5,594 nucleotides of DNA, from positions 1 to 5,594 of the forward strand of contig CAJWXO010000078.1 of NCBI GenBank assembly GCA_913049755.1. The letters run 5' to 3'. Source of the stretch: an uncultured Cryomorphaceae bacterium (GTDB lineage: Bacteria > Bacteroidota > Bacteroidia > Flavobacteriales > Schleiferiaceae). Within the stretch, counting starts at the first letter, position 1. Each line of letters starts with the position of its first letter. A program made the position numbers and the translations under genes. Of this stretch, positions 1 through 5,099 are shown one piece after another. The notes under the pieces are model-generated. The model made no database searches. It worked only from the letters and a program-made list of their open reading frames with translations, and had not been told where the DNA came from.

Positions 1-529
1 TGAATGATTCAGCATGCCATTTTTCTTGATCTCCCCCTCCTTGTATTGAACCACCATGAATCCATAATGAATCTGAGGGATTCCAAAAGTGAATGATCAA
101 TGAATCTTGAGCCTCTGTTGGATCTCCCCAACCACCATTTTGAATAAAGAAAGACAATACGATATCTGCGGCACCTTGGAAATTAAAATAAGGAGAAATT
201 AAGACATCAGTAATTGAATCATTATTAATAACTCCAGGTCGATATGCGTCACCACTGGAGGAAACTCCATCAAAGACAGCCGCACCAGAGGACAATGGGT
301 CCTTAGACCAATTATTCGCTTGTATAACTCCATATGATGACCATTCCGGTCGTAATCCATTATTAAACCCATCAATAAATGGAAGAATTAATGTATCTGA
401 TGATTTTAAAGATTTGTAAGGGATCGATTGACTATATGTTGAAATAGACATCCTAATTTCCTCAACTGGAAATTGAGCTTTCGTCCAATAAAAAGAACTA
501 AATAAAAGAAAAAATAAAATTTGTTTCAT
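1..529 (-). CDS. Secreted protein of unknown function, N-terminal 176 residues (gene runs off the left edge)
   Basis: The minus strand is open from an ATG at 529 to the window edge with no stop, so only the N-terminal 176 residues are seen. Residues 1-18 form a classical signal peptide: MK, a hydrophobic core (ILFFLLFSSF), then TKA before Q19, so cleavage after A18 is likely. There is no lipobox cysteine. The mature part is rich in Ser, Asn, Gly and aromatic residues, with segments such as LPFIDGFNNGL (near 49-59), AAVFDGVSSSGDAY and DVLISPYFNFQGAADIVLSF. This resembles the beta-sandwich (lectin- or MAM-like) N-terminal part of large Bacteroidota proteins exported by the type IX system. The C-terminal sorting domain that would prove this lies outside the window. 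The start is 3 bp after the PASTA gene stop, so the two are very probably co-transcribed. The signal peptide is clear; the domain assignment and function are inference. Confidence 0.8.
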   Translation of the reverse strand, partial: MKQILFFLLFSSFYWTKAQFPVEEIRMSISTYSQSIPYKSLKSSDTLILPFIDGFNNGLRPEWSSYGVIQANNWSKDPLSSGAAVFDGVSSSGDAYRPGVINNDSITDVLISPYFNFQGAADIVLSFFIQNGGWGDPTEAQDSLIIHFWNPSDSLWIHGGSIQGGGDQEKWHAESF

Positions 530-532
530 GTA

Positions 533-1309
533 TTATTTATTTTTCAATTCTTTAAGATCAGAAAGCCAGACTTGAACAACGCCACCGGTATGTACAACTA
601 ATATATCACCTGACCCAATTGGGGTTTGTTTAATAATTAAAGCATCTAAATTATTTTGATTTCCATTCATAACTTGGATCTGCAAATCTGCTTTTTGAAT
701 TGCAAAAGCCGCATGTTTTAAACTAAAAGAAATAACATTTGGAACTGCATGAGTTGCAGGGCCAGATATTTGACCTACTAAAAGATCTACAACAGTCCCT
801 TTTCTTATTAAATCTCCGCCTTTTATAAATTTTCCATTTGCTTTTGCGCCAAGAACAATCCCCTCCGCTAAATCCGGTTTGTAAGATACTTTACCAAGAA
901 TTAGACCTCGAGATCTTAGATCTAATGTTGCCCTTTCAAAAGTTCTTTCAGTCAAAATAGGCAAGTAAACACTTTCTGCTCGATGTCGATTAATTGTTAA
1001 TTTTATTTTTCGACCAACTTTTGCTCCAGCGCCTGGCTCTGGGTATTGTTGAACAACAGCTCCTGGTTTAAAATTTTCGAAAAATGCGCTGGAATCTAAA
1101 ACCTCCCCTAATAATTTCATGTCCTCAAGAGTCTGCTGAGCTTCTTTCAAAGAAATATTTCTTACATCTGGAACATATTGAATTTCACCATGGCCGGTTA
1201 TTAGCTTCAATACCCAATTCAGAGGCAGCATCAATGAGATCAAAAAAACAAAGGCCAAAATTAGATTGAACCAAAATGTTCGACTTTTAAAAAATAAAAT
1301 CATCTTCAT
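533..1309 (-). CDS. Membrane-anchored protein with three PASTA domains, no kinase domain
   Basis: The 258-residue product has a short basic N-terminus, one membrane segment (about residues 12-37) and then three consecutive PASTA-type repeats at about 44-108, 114-179 and 188-250. Repeat 1 starts at YVPDV and has the typical VVQQYPEPGAGAKVG turn; repeat 2 has EGIVLGAKANG and GTVVDLLVG; repeat 3 starts at AVPNV and has IIKQTPIGSGD. PASTA domains in other bacteria bind muropeptides or lipid II, usually on Ser/Thr kinases or penicillin-binding proteins. Here there is no catalytic domain, so an extracytoplasmic wall-binding or scaffold role is inferred. I chose the ATG at 1309 (MKMILFFKSR); the ATG at 1303 is equally possible. 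A longer frame reaches an ATG at 1372, but it would overlap the divergent ddl and put 21 non-conserved-looking residues ahead of the membrane segment. Divergence from ddl fits a cell-wall role. Confidence 0.88.
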   Translation of the reverse strand: MKMILFFKSRTFWFNLILAFVFLISLMLPLNWVLKLITGHGEIQYVPDVRNISLKEAQQTLEDMKLLGEVLDSSAFFENFKPGAVVQQYPEPGAGAKVGRKIKLTINRHRAESVYLPILTERTFERATLDLRSRGLILGKVSYKPDLAEGIVLGAKANGKFIKGGDLIRKGTVVDLLVGQISGPATHAVPNVISFSLKHAAFAIQKADLQIQVMNGNQNNLDALIIKQTPIGSGDILVVHTGGVVQVWLSDLKELKNK

Positions 1310-1317
1310 AATTATGA

Positions 1318-1325
1318 CAAAAATA
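1318..1325 (-). promoter_or_regulatory. Candidate Bacteroidota -7 box for the PASTA gene
   Basis: Read on the minus strand this is TATTTTTG, a full match to the Bacteroidota -7 consensus TAnnTTTG. It ends 8 nt before the ATG at 1309, so the transcript would have almost no leader. No -33 TTG is evident at the usual distance, and an 8-nt A/T-rich motif can arise by chance. Confidence 0.45.
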
Positions 1326-1348
1326 ACAATAGGGTTCCCGCCTTCGGC

Positions 1349-1356
1349 TATATTTG
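1349..1356 (+). promoter_or_regulatory. Candidate Bacteroidota -7 box for ddl
   Basis: TATATTTG matches TAnnTTTG exactly and ends 4 nt before the ddl ATG. Since transcription in Bacteroidota starts a few nucleotides after this box, the predicted start lies at or next to the ATG, giving a leaderless mRNA. No clear -33 TTG is seen. The in-frame TGA at 1355-1357 overlaps the box and excludes any longer ddl start. Confidence 0.5.
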
Positions 1357-1360
1357 ATGC

Positions 1361-2374
1361 ATGCGTAAACATTTAGGGATTATAATGGGTGGTTATTCTA
1401 GTGAATATGAGGTTTCTATTAATAGTGGCAACAACATGTTTAATGCCGTAGATCGTAATAAATACGAAGTATTTGGTTTAGAAATTAATCCAAATGGCAA
1501 CAAAGCATGGGATGAACACAAAAATAAAATTGAATTCAATGAGACTAATATGACTTTGAATAGAAACGGCCATAATCTTAAACTGGATCTATTATTTAAT
1601 CTTGTTCATGGTCATCCAGGCGAAGATGGCACATTGGCTCTTAAATGGGAAATTGCTGGAATCCCATATAGTAGTTCAGCTCCGGGTCCCTCTGCATTAA
1701 CATTTCACAAAGCATGGTCTAATGGAGTAGTTTCAAGAATGGGAGCCACAGTTCCTAAGGCAATTTTAATAGATGCTCATGCCGATATTAAAAGTTTAAA
1801 ATTAAAACTAAGTGATTTTGATCTACCCTTTTTTGTTAAACCGAGTAGAGCAGGCTCAAGCTTTGGAATAACCAAAATTCACTCTATTAACGACCTGAAC
1901 GAGTCCATAAAAATTGCCTCAAAAGAAGATAATTCTATCATAATCGAAGAAGCGATAGCGGGAATTGAATTGGCATGTGGTCTCCTAAAAATAAAAAATA
2001 AGATCAAGGTTCTTGGAATAACTGAAATCATTTCAAAAAATGAGTTCTTCGATTATGAGGCAAAATACAGTGGCTTGACTGAGGAGATAACTCCTGCAAA
2101 TATTTCTGCAGATAATTCTTTTGAAATAGAAAATATTTCTAAAAGCCTTTATCGCCAACTTAATTTAAAGGGTTTTTGCCGATTTGACTTCATACTTCCT
2201 AAAAATAGTCCTGCCGTATTAATTGAAATTAATACCGTTCCGGGCATGACTCTTGAAAGCATTATTCCAAAACAACTAAAAAACATCAACTTATCGCTCA
2301 AAGAATTTACTAACTTGCTCGCTGAAGAAGTATTAGAAAATGGAAAAAACCGCAATTTTCCCGGGATCTTTTGA
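1361..2374 (+). CDS. ddl: D-alanine--D-alanine ligase
   Basis: This cytoplasmic ATP-grasp enzyme joins two D-alanines for the peptidoglycan stem peptide. The 337-residue protein carries the whole family signature. GGYSSEYEVS at 10-19 includes Glu15, at the same position as in E. coli DdlB. HGHPGEDGT lies at 83-91; VKPSRAGSSFG at 159-169 holds the nucleotide-binding Lys160 and the loop serines. DYEAKY at 231-236 has Tyr236, aligning with DdlB Tyr216, the residue expected for D-Ala rather than D-lactate ligation. RFD at 274-276 and EINTVPGMT at 289-297 supply the metal and substrate residues. All key residues appear present. The start is fixed by an in-frame TGA just upstream. The last 11 residues are encoded inside the start of coaD. 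It is divergent from the PASTA gene and co-transcribed with coaD. Confidence 0.97.
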   Translation: MRKHLGIIMGGYSSEYEVSINSGNNMFNAVDRNKYEVFGLEINPNGNKAWDEHKNKIEFNETNMTLNRNGHNLKLDLLFNLVHGHPGEDGTLALKWEIAGIPYSSSAPGPSALTFHKAWSNGVVSRMGATVPKAILIDAHADIKSLKLKLSDFDLPFFVKPSRAGSSFGITKIHSINDLNESIKIASKEDNSIIIEEAIAGIELACGLLKIKNKIKVLGITEIISKNEFFDYEAKYSGLTEEITPANISADNSFEIENISKSLYRQLNLKGFCRFDFILPKNSPAVLIEINTVPGMTLESIIPKQLKNINLSLKEFTNLLAEEVLENGKNRNFPGIF

Positions 2375-2801
2375 TCCAGTAACCTTAGGTCATGTAAATA
2401 TTGTTGAACGTGCATTACCTCTTTTTGACAAGATCATTTTAGCTGTTGGCTCAAATGCTGAAAAGAAGTATTTATTTCCACTTTTGAAAAGGGTTCAATG
2501 GCTGGAAAATACTTTTGTTAAGTATCCAAAAATAGAAGTTCTGAAATACAATGGACTCACGATAGAATTTGCCAAAGAATGTGGCGCACACTTCCTACTT
2601 CGTGGACTGAGAAATCCTGCAGATTTTGAATTTGAAAAGGCAATAGCTCAAGCAAACAGAGAACTTGAACCCGAACTAGATACAGTATTCTTTTTAACAA
2701 GCGCGAGATTATCCTTTATTTCCTCAAGTATGGTTCGTGATGTCATTAAAAATAATGGAGAATACCATAAATTTGTTCCAGACGGAGTAAGAATAAAATG
2801 A
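2340..2801 (+). CDS. coaD: Phosphopantetheine adenylyltransferase
   Basis: CoaD transfers AMP from ATP to 4'-phosphopantetheine, making dephospho-CoA, the penultimate step of coenzyme A synthesis in the cytoplasm. The 153-residue length is close to the usual size of about 160. PGSFDPVTLGH at 8-18 is the nucleotidyltransferase TxGH motif (Thr15, His18). Lys42 lies in NAEKKYLF, RGLRNPADFEFE at 88-99 is the conserved central motif, and SFISSSMVRDV at 125-135 is the ISS(T/S) motif with Arg133. The ATG at 2340 falls within ddl in another frame, and the overlap is 35 bp. The PGSFDP strand begins immediately, so no later start is possible. Translational coupling to ddl is likely, because no separate promoter or Shine-Dalgarno is evident. 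Confidence 0.97.
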   Translation: MEKTAIFPGSFDPVTLGHVNIVERALPLFDKIILAVGSNAEKKYLFPLLKRVQWLENTFVKYPKIEVLKYNGLTIEFAKECGAHFLLRGLRNPADFEFEKAIAQANRELEPELDTVFFLTSARLSFISSSMVRDVIKNNGEYHKFVPDGVRIK

Positions 2802-2816
2802 AATGATTTATTTCAT
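2798..2816. terminator. Weak inverted repeat across the convergent coaD and Nudix stops
   Basis: ATGAAAT (2798-2804) and ATTTCAT (2810-2816) form a perfect 7-bp inverted repeat with a 5-nt loop. It spans both stop codons. It has only one G-C pair and no following T run, so it would make at best a weak terminator for either strand and could be chance in AT-rich DNA. Confidence 0.2.
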
Positions 2817-3227
2817 GGCAGCTTCTGAAACTTGACAGACTGTCTGGTAAGTGGAATCAAGCTTTGATAACCAGTCCTTTTTGGTTAGCCAAAGAGCCAA
2901 TTCTATATCTTCCTCAAATTGAGGATTCAATTCTGGCCTTCCCTTGACAATCATGTGATACCAGTGAGTAGTTTTTTTAAAGCTCATTTCCTTAATATCA
3001 TACTCATGAACAGTTTCTATTAACTTATGACCTAGAGTGATTTCCTTTAGTCCACATTCCTCCTGAACTTCACGAATAGCACATTCATGGAGTTCCTCAT
3101 CACTCTCTAATTTACCTTTAGGTAAATCCCACATTCCTAGTCGAAATATCCATAGAACTTCTCTAAATTCATTTTCAACCCATCCACCTGCGGCAGTAAG
3201 CTCTTGTATTTTGTATTTTTGTACCAT
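2808..3227 (-). CDS. Nudix hydrolase, short form
   Basis: The 139-residue product has a perfect Nudix box at residues 38-60, fitting Gx5Ex7REUxEExGU: Gly38, Glu44, Arg52-Glu53, Glu56-Glu57, Gly59. It is preceded by AAGGWVEN and by WDLPKGKLE, and followed by THWYHMIV (near 89-96) and EEDIELALW. Such enzymes cleave nucleoside diphosphates linked to another group; the sequence does not fix the substrate. From memory, Bacteroidota relatives next to pyrE often carry roughly 60 additional residues before the AAGG motif, which are missing here. The frame stays open upstream to an ATG at 3314, but that extension is antisense to the conserved N-terminus of pyrE and adds only 29 residues. The ATG at 3227 is therefore preferred. 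Its start codon overlaps the pyrE start by 2 bp, so any promoter lies inside pyrE; I see no clear -7 box there. Confidence 0.9.
   Translation of the reverse strand: MVQKYKIQELTAAGGWVENEFREVLWIFRLGMWDLPKGKLESDEELHECAIREVQEECGLKEITLGHKLIETVHEYDIKEMSFKKTTHWYHMIVKGRPELNPQFEEDIELALWLTKKDWLSKLDSTYQTVCQVSEAAMK
3214..3221 (+). promoter_or_regulatory. Candidate Bacteroidota -7 box for pyrE
   Basis: TATTTTTG is a full TAnnTTTG match, located inside the 5' end of the opposing Nudix gene and ending 4 nt before the pyrE ATG at 3226. The spacing equals that at ddl, which supports it as a real element and predicts a leaderless transcript. No -33 TTG is obvious. Confidence 0.5.
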
Positions 3228-3228
3228 G
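3225..3228. other. Overlapping divergent start codons of the Nudix gene and pyrE
   Basis: The four bases CATG, within CCATGG, contain the minus-strand ATG of the Nudix gene (3225-3227) and the plus-strand ATG of pyrE (3226-3228). Both starts are the best supported for their proteins: MVQKYKI for Nudix, and MVINSVIAKK for PyrE, which fits the family N-terminus from its first residue. There is no spacer between the two genes. Confidence 0.75.
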
Positions 3229-3873
3229 GTAATAAATTCTGTAATAGCAAAAAAGCTCGCCAATTCCTTACTGCAAATTAAAGCGATAGAATTACGTCCC
3301 AAAAATCCATTCATATGGGCATCTGGTATAAAATCTCCGATTTATTGTGATAACAGAGTAATACTTTCAAATCCAAAAGTGCGCAGTTTTGTCCAAGAGA
3401 ATTTATCTCTTCAAATCAAAGACCGGTTTCCCGATGTTCAGGTTATAGCTGGGGTTGCAACAGGTGCAATTGGAATTGCCGCACTTGTAGCTCATCAATT
3501 GGAATTACCTATGATTTATGTGAGATCATCAGCTAAAGGACATGGAAGACAGAACCTTATCGAGGGGATATTGAAGAAAGGCCAAAAAGTTGTCATAGTT
3601 GAGGATCTAATTTCCACCGGAATGAGCTCATTAAAAGCTGTTCAAGCAATTATAGAATCAGAAGGAGAAGTTTTAGGAATGTCTGCAATATTCACTTATG
3701 GTTTCGAGATCGCCAAAGATGCTTTTATGAAAAAAGAATGTGATCTAATCACTCTAGGTGACTACAGTAATTTAATTTCAAGTCTCAAAGACAGCAAATA
3801 TTTTGACTCCAATGAAATTTCTACTCTCGAAAGCTGGAGAGAAAATCCCAAAACATGGAAAGGGTTAATGTAA
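3226..3873 (+). CDS. pyrE: Orotate phosphoribosyltransferase
   Basis: PyrE converts orotate and PRPP to orotidine 5'-monophosphate in pyrimidine synthesis, as a cytoplasmic dimer. The 215-residue protein has the N-terminal substrate region WASGIKSPIYCDNR at 31-44 and AGVATGAIG at 75-83. The mobile catalytic loop is RSSAKGHGRQN at 100-110, with Lys104 and His106 aligning with the loop lysine and histidine of the Salmonella enzyme. The type I PRPP-binding motif is VVIVEDLISTGMSS at 122-135, containing the acidic pair Glu126-Asp127. A TTG start at 3211 would add five residues but overlaps the candidate -7 box, so the ATG at 3226 is preferred. The gene is divergent from the Nudix gene with interlocking starts and converges on birA. 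Confidence 0.96.
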   Translation: MVINSVIAKKLANSLLQIKAIELRPKNPFIWASGIKSPIYCDNRVILSNPKVRSFVQENLSLQIKDRFPDVQVIAGVATGAIGIAALVAHQLELPMIYVRSSAKGHGRQNLIEGILKKGQKVVIVEDLISTGMSSLKAVQAIIESEGEVLGMSAIFTYGFEIAKDAFMKKECDLITLGDYSNLISSLKDSKYFDSNEISTLESWRENPKTWKGLM

Positions 3874-3900
3874 AAACCTTAATCAAGCTCTAAAGTTTTT
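3872..3900. terminator. Possible bidirectional terminator between pyrE and birA
   Basis: AAAAACCTT (3872-3880) can pair with AAAGTTTTT (3892-3900) with one C-A mismatch and an 11-nt loop. An A run lies on the left side and a T run on the right, as expected for a hairpin acting on both strands. The stem is AT-rich and overlaps both stop codons, so support is weak. Confidence 0.3.
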
Positions 3901-4606
3901 TCTTTGAACTTAAAAACTTCACTTCTTTATTTCCAAAGATTCGGACTTCTCCCGAGAGAAGTGTAAGTTCCAAACGACCATCTTGACTAACTCTAGTAGT
4001 CCTTGCCTGAAATAACTCACCAGTAGACAAATCTTTCCAGTCGCAAATGATATTCCAATGAAATAAACTTTTTTCGTAAATAGCCCGTATATCTTTAGTT
4101 TCTGTAATTATTTGATTCACTATAAGCTCTGCTAAGGGTATTCTGTATTCTTGTGGTTGATACTGAGAACCTAAAAATGAATAACCATTTGGTGCATTTC
4201 TTATGTTCATTCCCAGACCGAAAAAAAAACGATTACAAAAGTTTCCTTGCCAACTTGCCTCTGATAATATTCCTGCAATTTTTCTTGACCCGATATAAAT
4301 ATCATTGGGCCATTTTAATTCAGCATCAAATCCATGATCAACTAAAAAATTCATGATGCCCAATGATGCCGACATATGAACATTCATTATTTTAGAATTA
4401 TCCCATTTAATGTTTGGGCTAATAATTGTCATAAGCAATGCATCATTTGGGGAATCTATCCAATCCGAGTCATTCTGACCACGCCCTTTGGTTTGTGTGT
4501 CTGCCGAAATGGCAGTCCAACAATCCTTTGAAAAACTGTTGATTTCCCTCTTAGCAAATGAGTTCGTGGAGTCTATATTACTGAAATGGTGGTATTTAAT
4601 CTCCAC
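3890..4606 (-). CDS. birA: Biotin--[acetyl-CoA-carboxylase] ligase, without DNA-binding domain
   Basis: The enzyme activates biotin as biotinyl-AMP and attaches it to the carrier protein of acetyl-CoA carboxylase and similar enzymes. The 238-residue protein starts directly with the catalytic fold: DSTN at 12-15, TKGRGQ at 39-44 (the biotinyl-AMP loop), KWPNDI at 98-103 with the conserved Lys98, RKIAGIL at 108-114 and GLGMNI at 130-135. A small C-terminal beta domain covers about 190-236. The N-terminal helix-turn-helix of E. coli BirA is absent, so this is a group I ligase that should not repress biotin genes. The start codon is GTG at 4606: an in-frame TAG lies three codons upstream, and no in-frame ATG occurs before residue 59, which would cut off the DSTN and GRGQ motifs. 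It converges with pyrE. Confidence 0.95.
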   Translation of the reverse strand: MEIKYHHFSNIDSTNSFAKREINSFSKDCWTAISADTQTKGRGQNDSDWIDSPNDALLMTIISPNIKWDNSKIMNVHMSASLGIMNFLVDHGFDAELKWPNDIYIGSRKIAGILSEASWQGNFCNRFFFGLGMNIRNAPNGYSFLGSQYQPQEYRIPLAELIVNQIITETKDIRAIYEKSLFHWNIICDWKDLSTGELFQARTTRVSQDGRLELTLLSGEVRIFGNKEVKFLSSKKKL

Positions 4607-4664
4607 TTTCGTCTAAATTTAAAATTATTTAACAACTATTTTATCATTCAAGTGTTCCTGACAT

Positions 4665-4679
4665 AAAGATGGCATCTTT
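4665..4679. repeat. 15-bp palindrome, possible operator, upstream of rsfS
   Basis: AAAGATG and CATCTTT are perfect inverted 7-bp arms around a single central G. The right arm overlaps CATCTTTG, a near match to the -7 box, a position suited to a dimeric regulator. A chance 7-bp palindrome in this spacer is not improbable, so the role is inference. Confidence 0.35.
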
Positions 4680-4715
4680 GTTGCGTTATTTTGACGCGTA
4701 TTAAAGTACGTATTT

Positions 4716-4723
4716 TAAATTTC
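4716..4723 (+). promoter_or_regulatory. Near-match -7 box just before rsfS
   Basis: TAAATTTC differs from TAnnTTTG only in the last base and ends 3 nt before the rsfS ATG, close to the 4-nt spacing seen at ddl and pyrE. The imperfect match makes this tentative; CATCTTTG at 4673-4680 is the alternative. Confidence 0.25.
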
Positions 4724-4726
4724 TAC

Positions 4727-5083
4727 ATGAAAAATACATTTCCAGCAATCGTTCTTGAAGCTCTAGAAGGGATTTCAGAAGTAAAAGGTGAGAAAACCAT
4801 AGTAATGGATCTGCGTAAACTTGAGAATGCAGTTTGTGATTACTTTATAATTACCGAAGCTCAATCCACAACCCAAGTTTCAGCCATTAGTGGGAGCATT
4901 GAAAAACGAATAAGAAAGCAATGCGATGAACGGCCATGGCACATAGAAGGAACCGAGCAAAGCGAATGGATTTTAATGGATTATATCAATATTGTTGTTC
5001 ATGTTTTCCAATCCGAATCCAGAAAATTTTATGATATCGAAGGACTATGGGAAGGTGCTGATACTAGCAAAATTGAAGACTGA
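4727..5083 (+). CDS. rsfS: Ribosomal silencing factor RsfS
   Basis: RsfS binds ribosomal protein uL14 on the large subunit and blocks joining with the small subunit, lowering translation in starvation. The 118-residue protein matches the family over its full length: KTIVMDLRKL at 23-32, CDYFIITEAQSTTQV at 37-51, the PWHIEGTEQSEWILMDY stretch at 70-86, and NIVVHVFQSESRKFYDIEGLW at 88-108 (with IVVHVFQ and YDIE most diagnostic). The ATG at 4727 puts the conserved core at the usual distance from the N-terminus. It is the first gene of a probable operon with ftsH, which starts 16 bp downstream. The same gene pair is, to my recollection, common in Bacteroidota. Confidence 0.95.
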   Translation: MKNTFPAIVLEALEGISEVKGEKTIVMDLRKLENAVCDYFIITEAQSTTQVSAISGSIEKRIRKQCDERPWHIEGTEQSEWILMDYINIVVHVFQSESRKFYDIEGLWEGADTSKIED

Positions 5084-5099
5084 GGTTATTTAAAAAATT

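Larger units (their letters stand above)
4607..4726. other. Divergent intergenic region between birA and rsfS
   Basis: This 120-bp AT-rich spacer is the longest non-coding stretch in the window and must hold promoters for both genes. On the minus strand, TAAATTTA (4614-4621) matches the -7 box at seven of eight positions, 7 nt before the birA GTG. On the plus strand there are two seven-of-eight matches, CATCTTTG (4673-4680) and TAAATTTC (4716-4723). None is an exact match. A TTG at 4691 is in frame with rsfS but would add 12 residues that do not look like the family. Confidence 0.6.

Noticed and set aside
1084..1269. A 61-residue plus-strand frame inside the PASTA gene
   Set aside because: It is antisense to well-conserved PASTA repeats and shows no recognisable motif.
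1340..1348. GCCTTCGGC as a hairpin in the divergent spacer
   Set aside because: Only three base pairs with a 3-nt loop; no T run and no extension of the stem.
1357..1368. A tiny frame ATG CAT GCG TAA overlapping the ddl start, resembling a leader peptide
   Set aside because: Three codons are expected by chance, and if transcription starts near 1361 this ATG would not even be in the mRNA.
1310..1372. A 21-residue N-terminal extension of the PASTA protein starting at an ATG at 1372
   Set aside because: It overlaps the well-supported ddl start, covers the divergent promoter region and precedes a normal short cytoplasmic tail before the membrane segment.
2149..2415. An 88-residue minus-strand frame across the ddl and coaD junction
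   Set aside because: It is antisense to two strongly supported enzymes and has no domain features.
4153..4356. A 67-residue plus-strand frame inside birA
   Set aside because: It is antisense to the conserved KWPND and GLGMN region of the ligase.
4691..4726. An rsfS start at TTG 4691, adding 12 residues
   Set aside because: TTG is a rare start, the added basic and hydrophobic residues do not fit the family, and the ATG at 4727 aligns with known N-termini.
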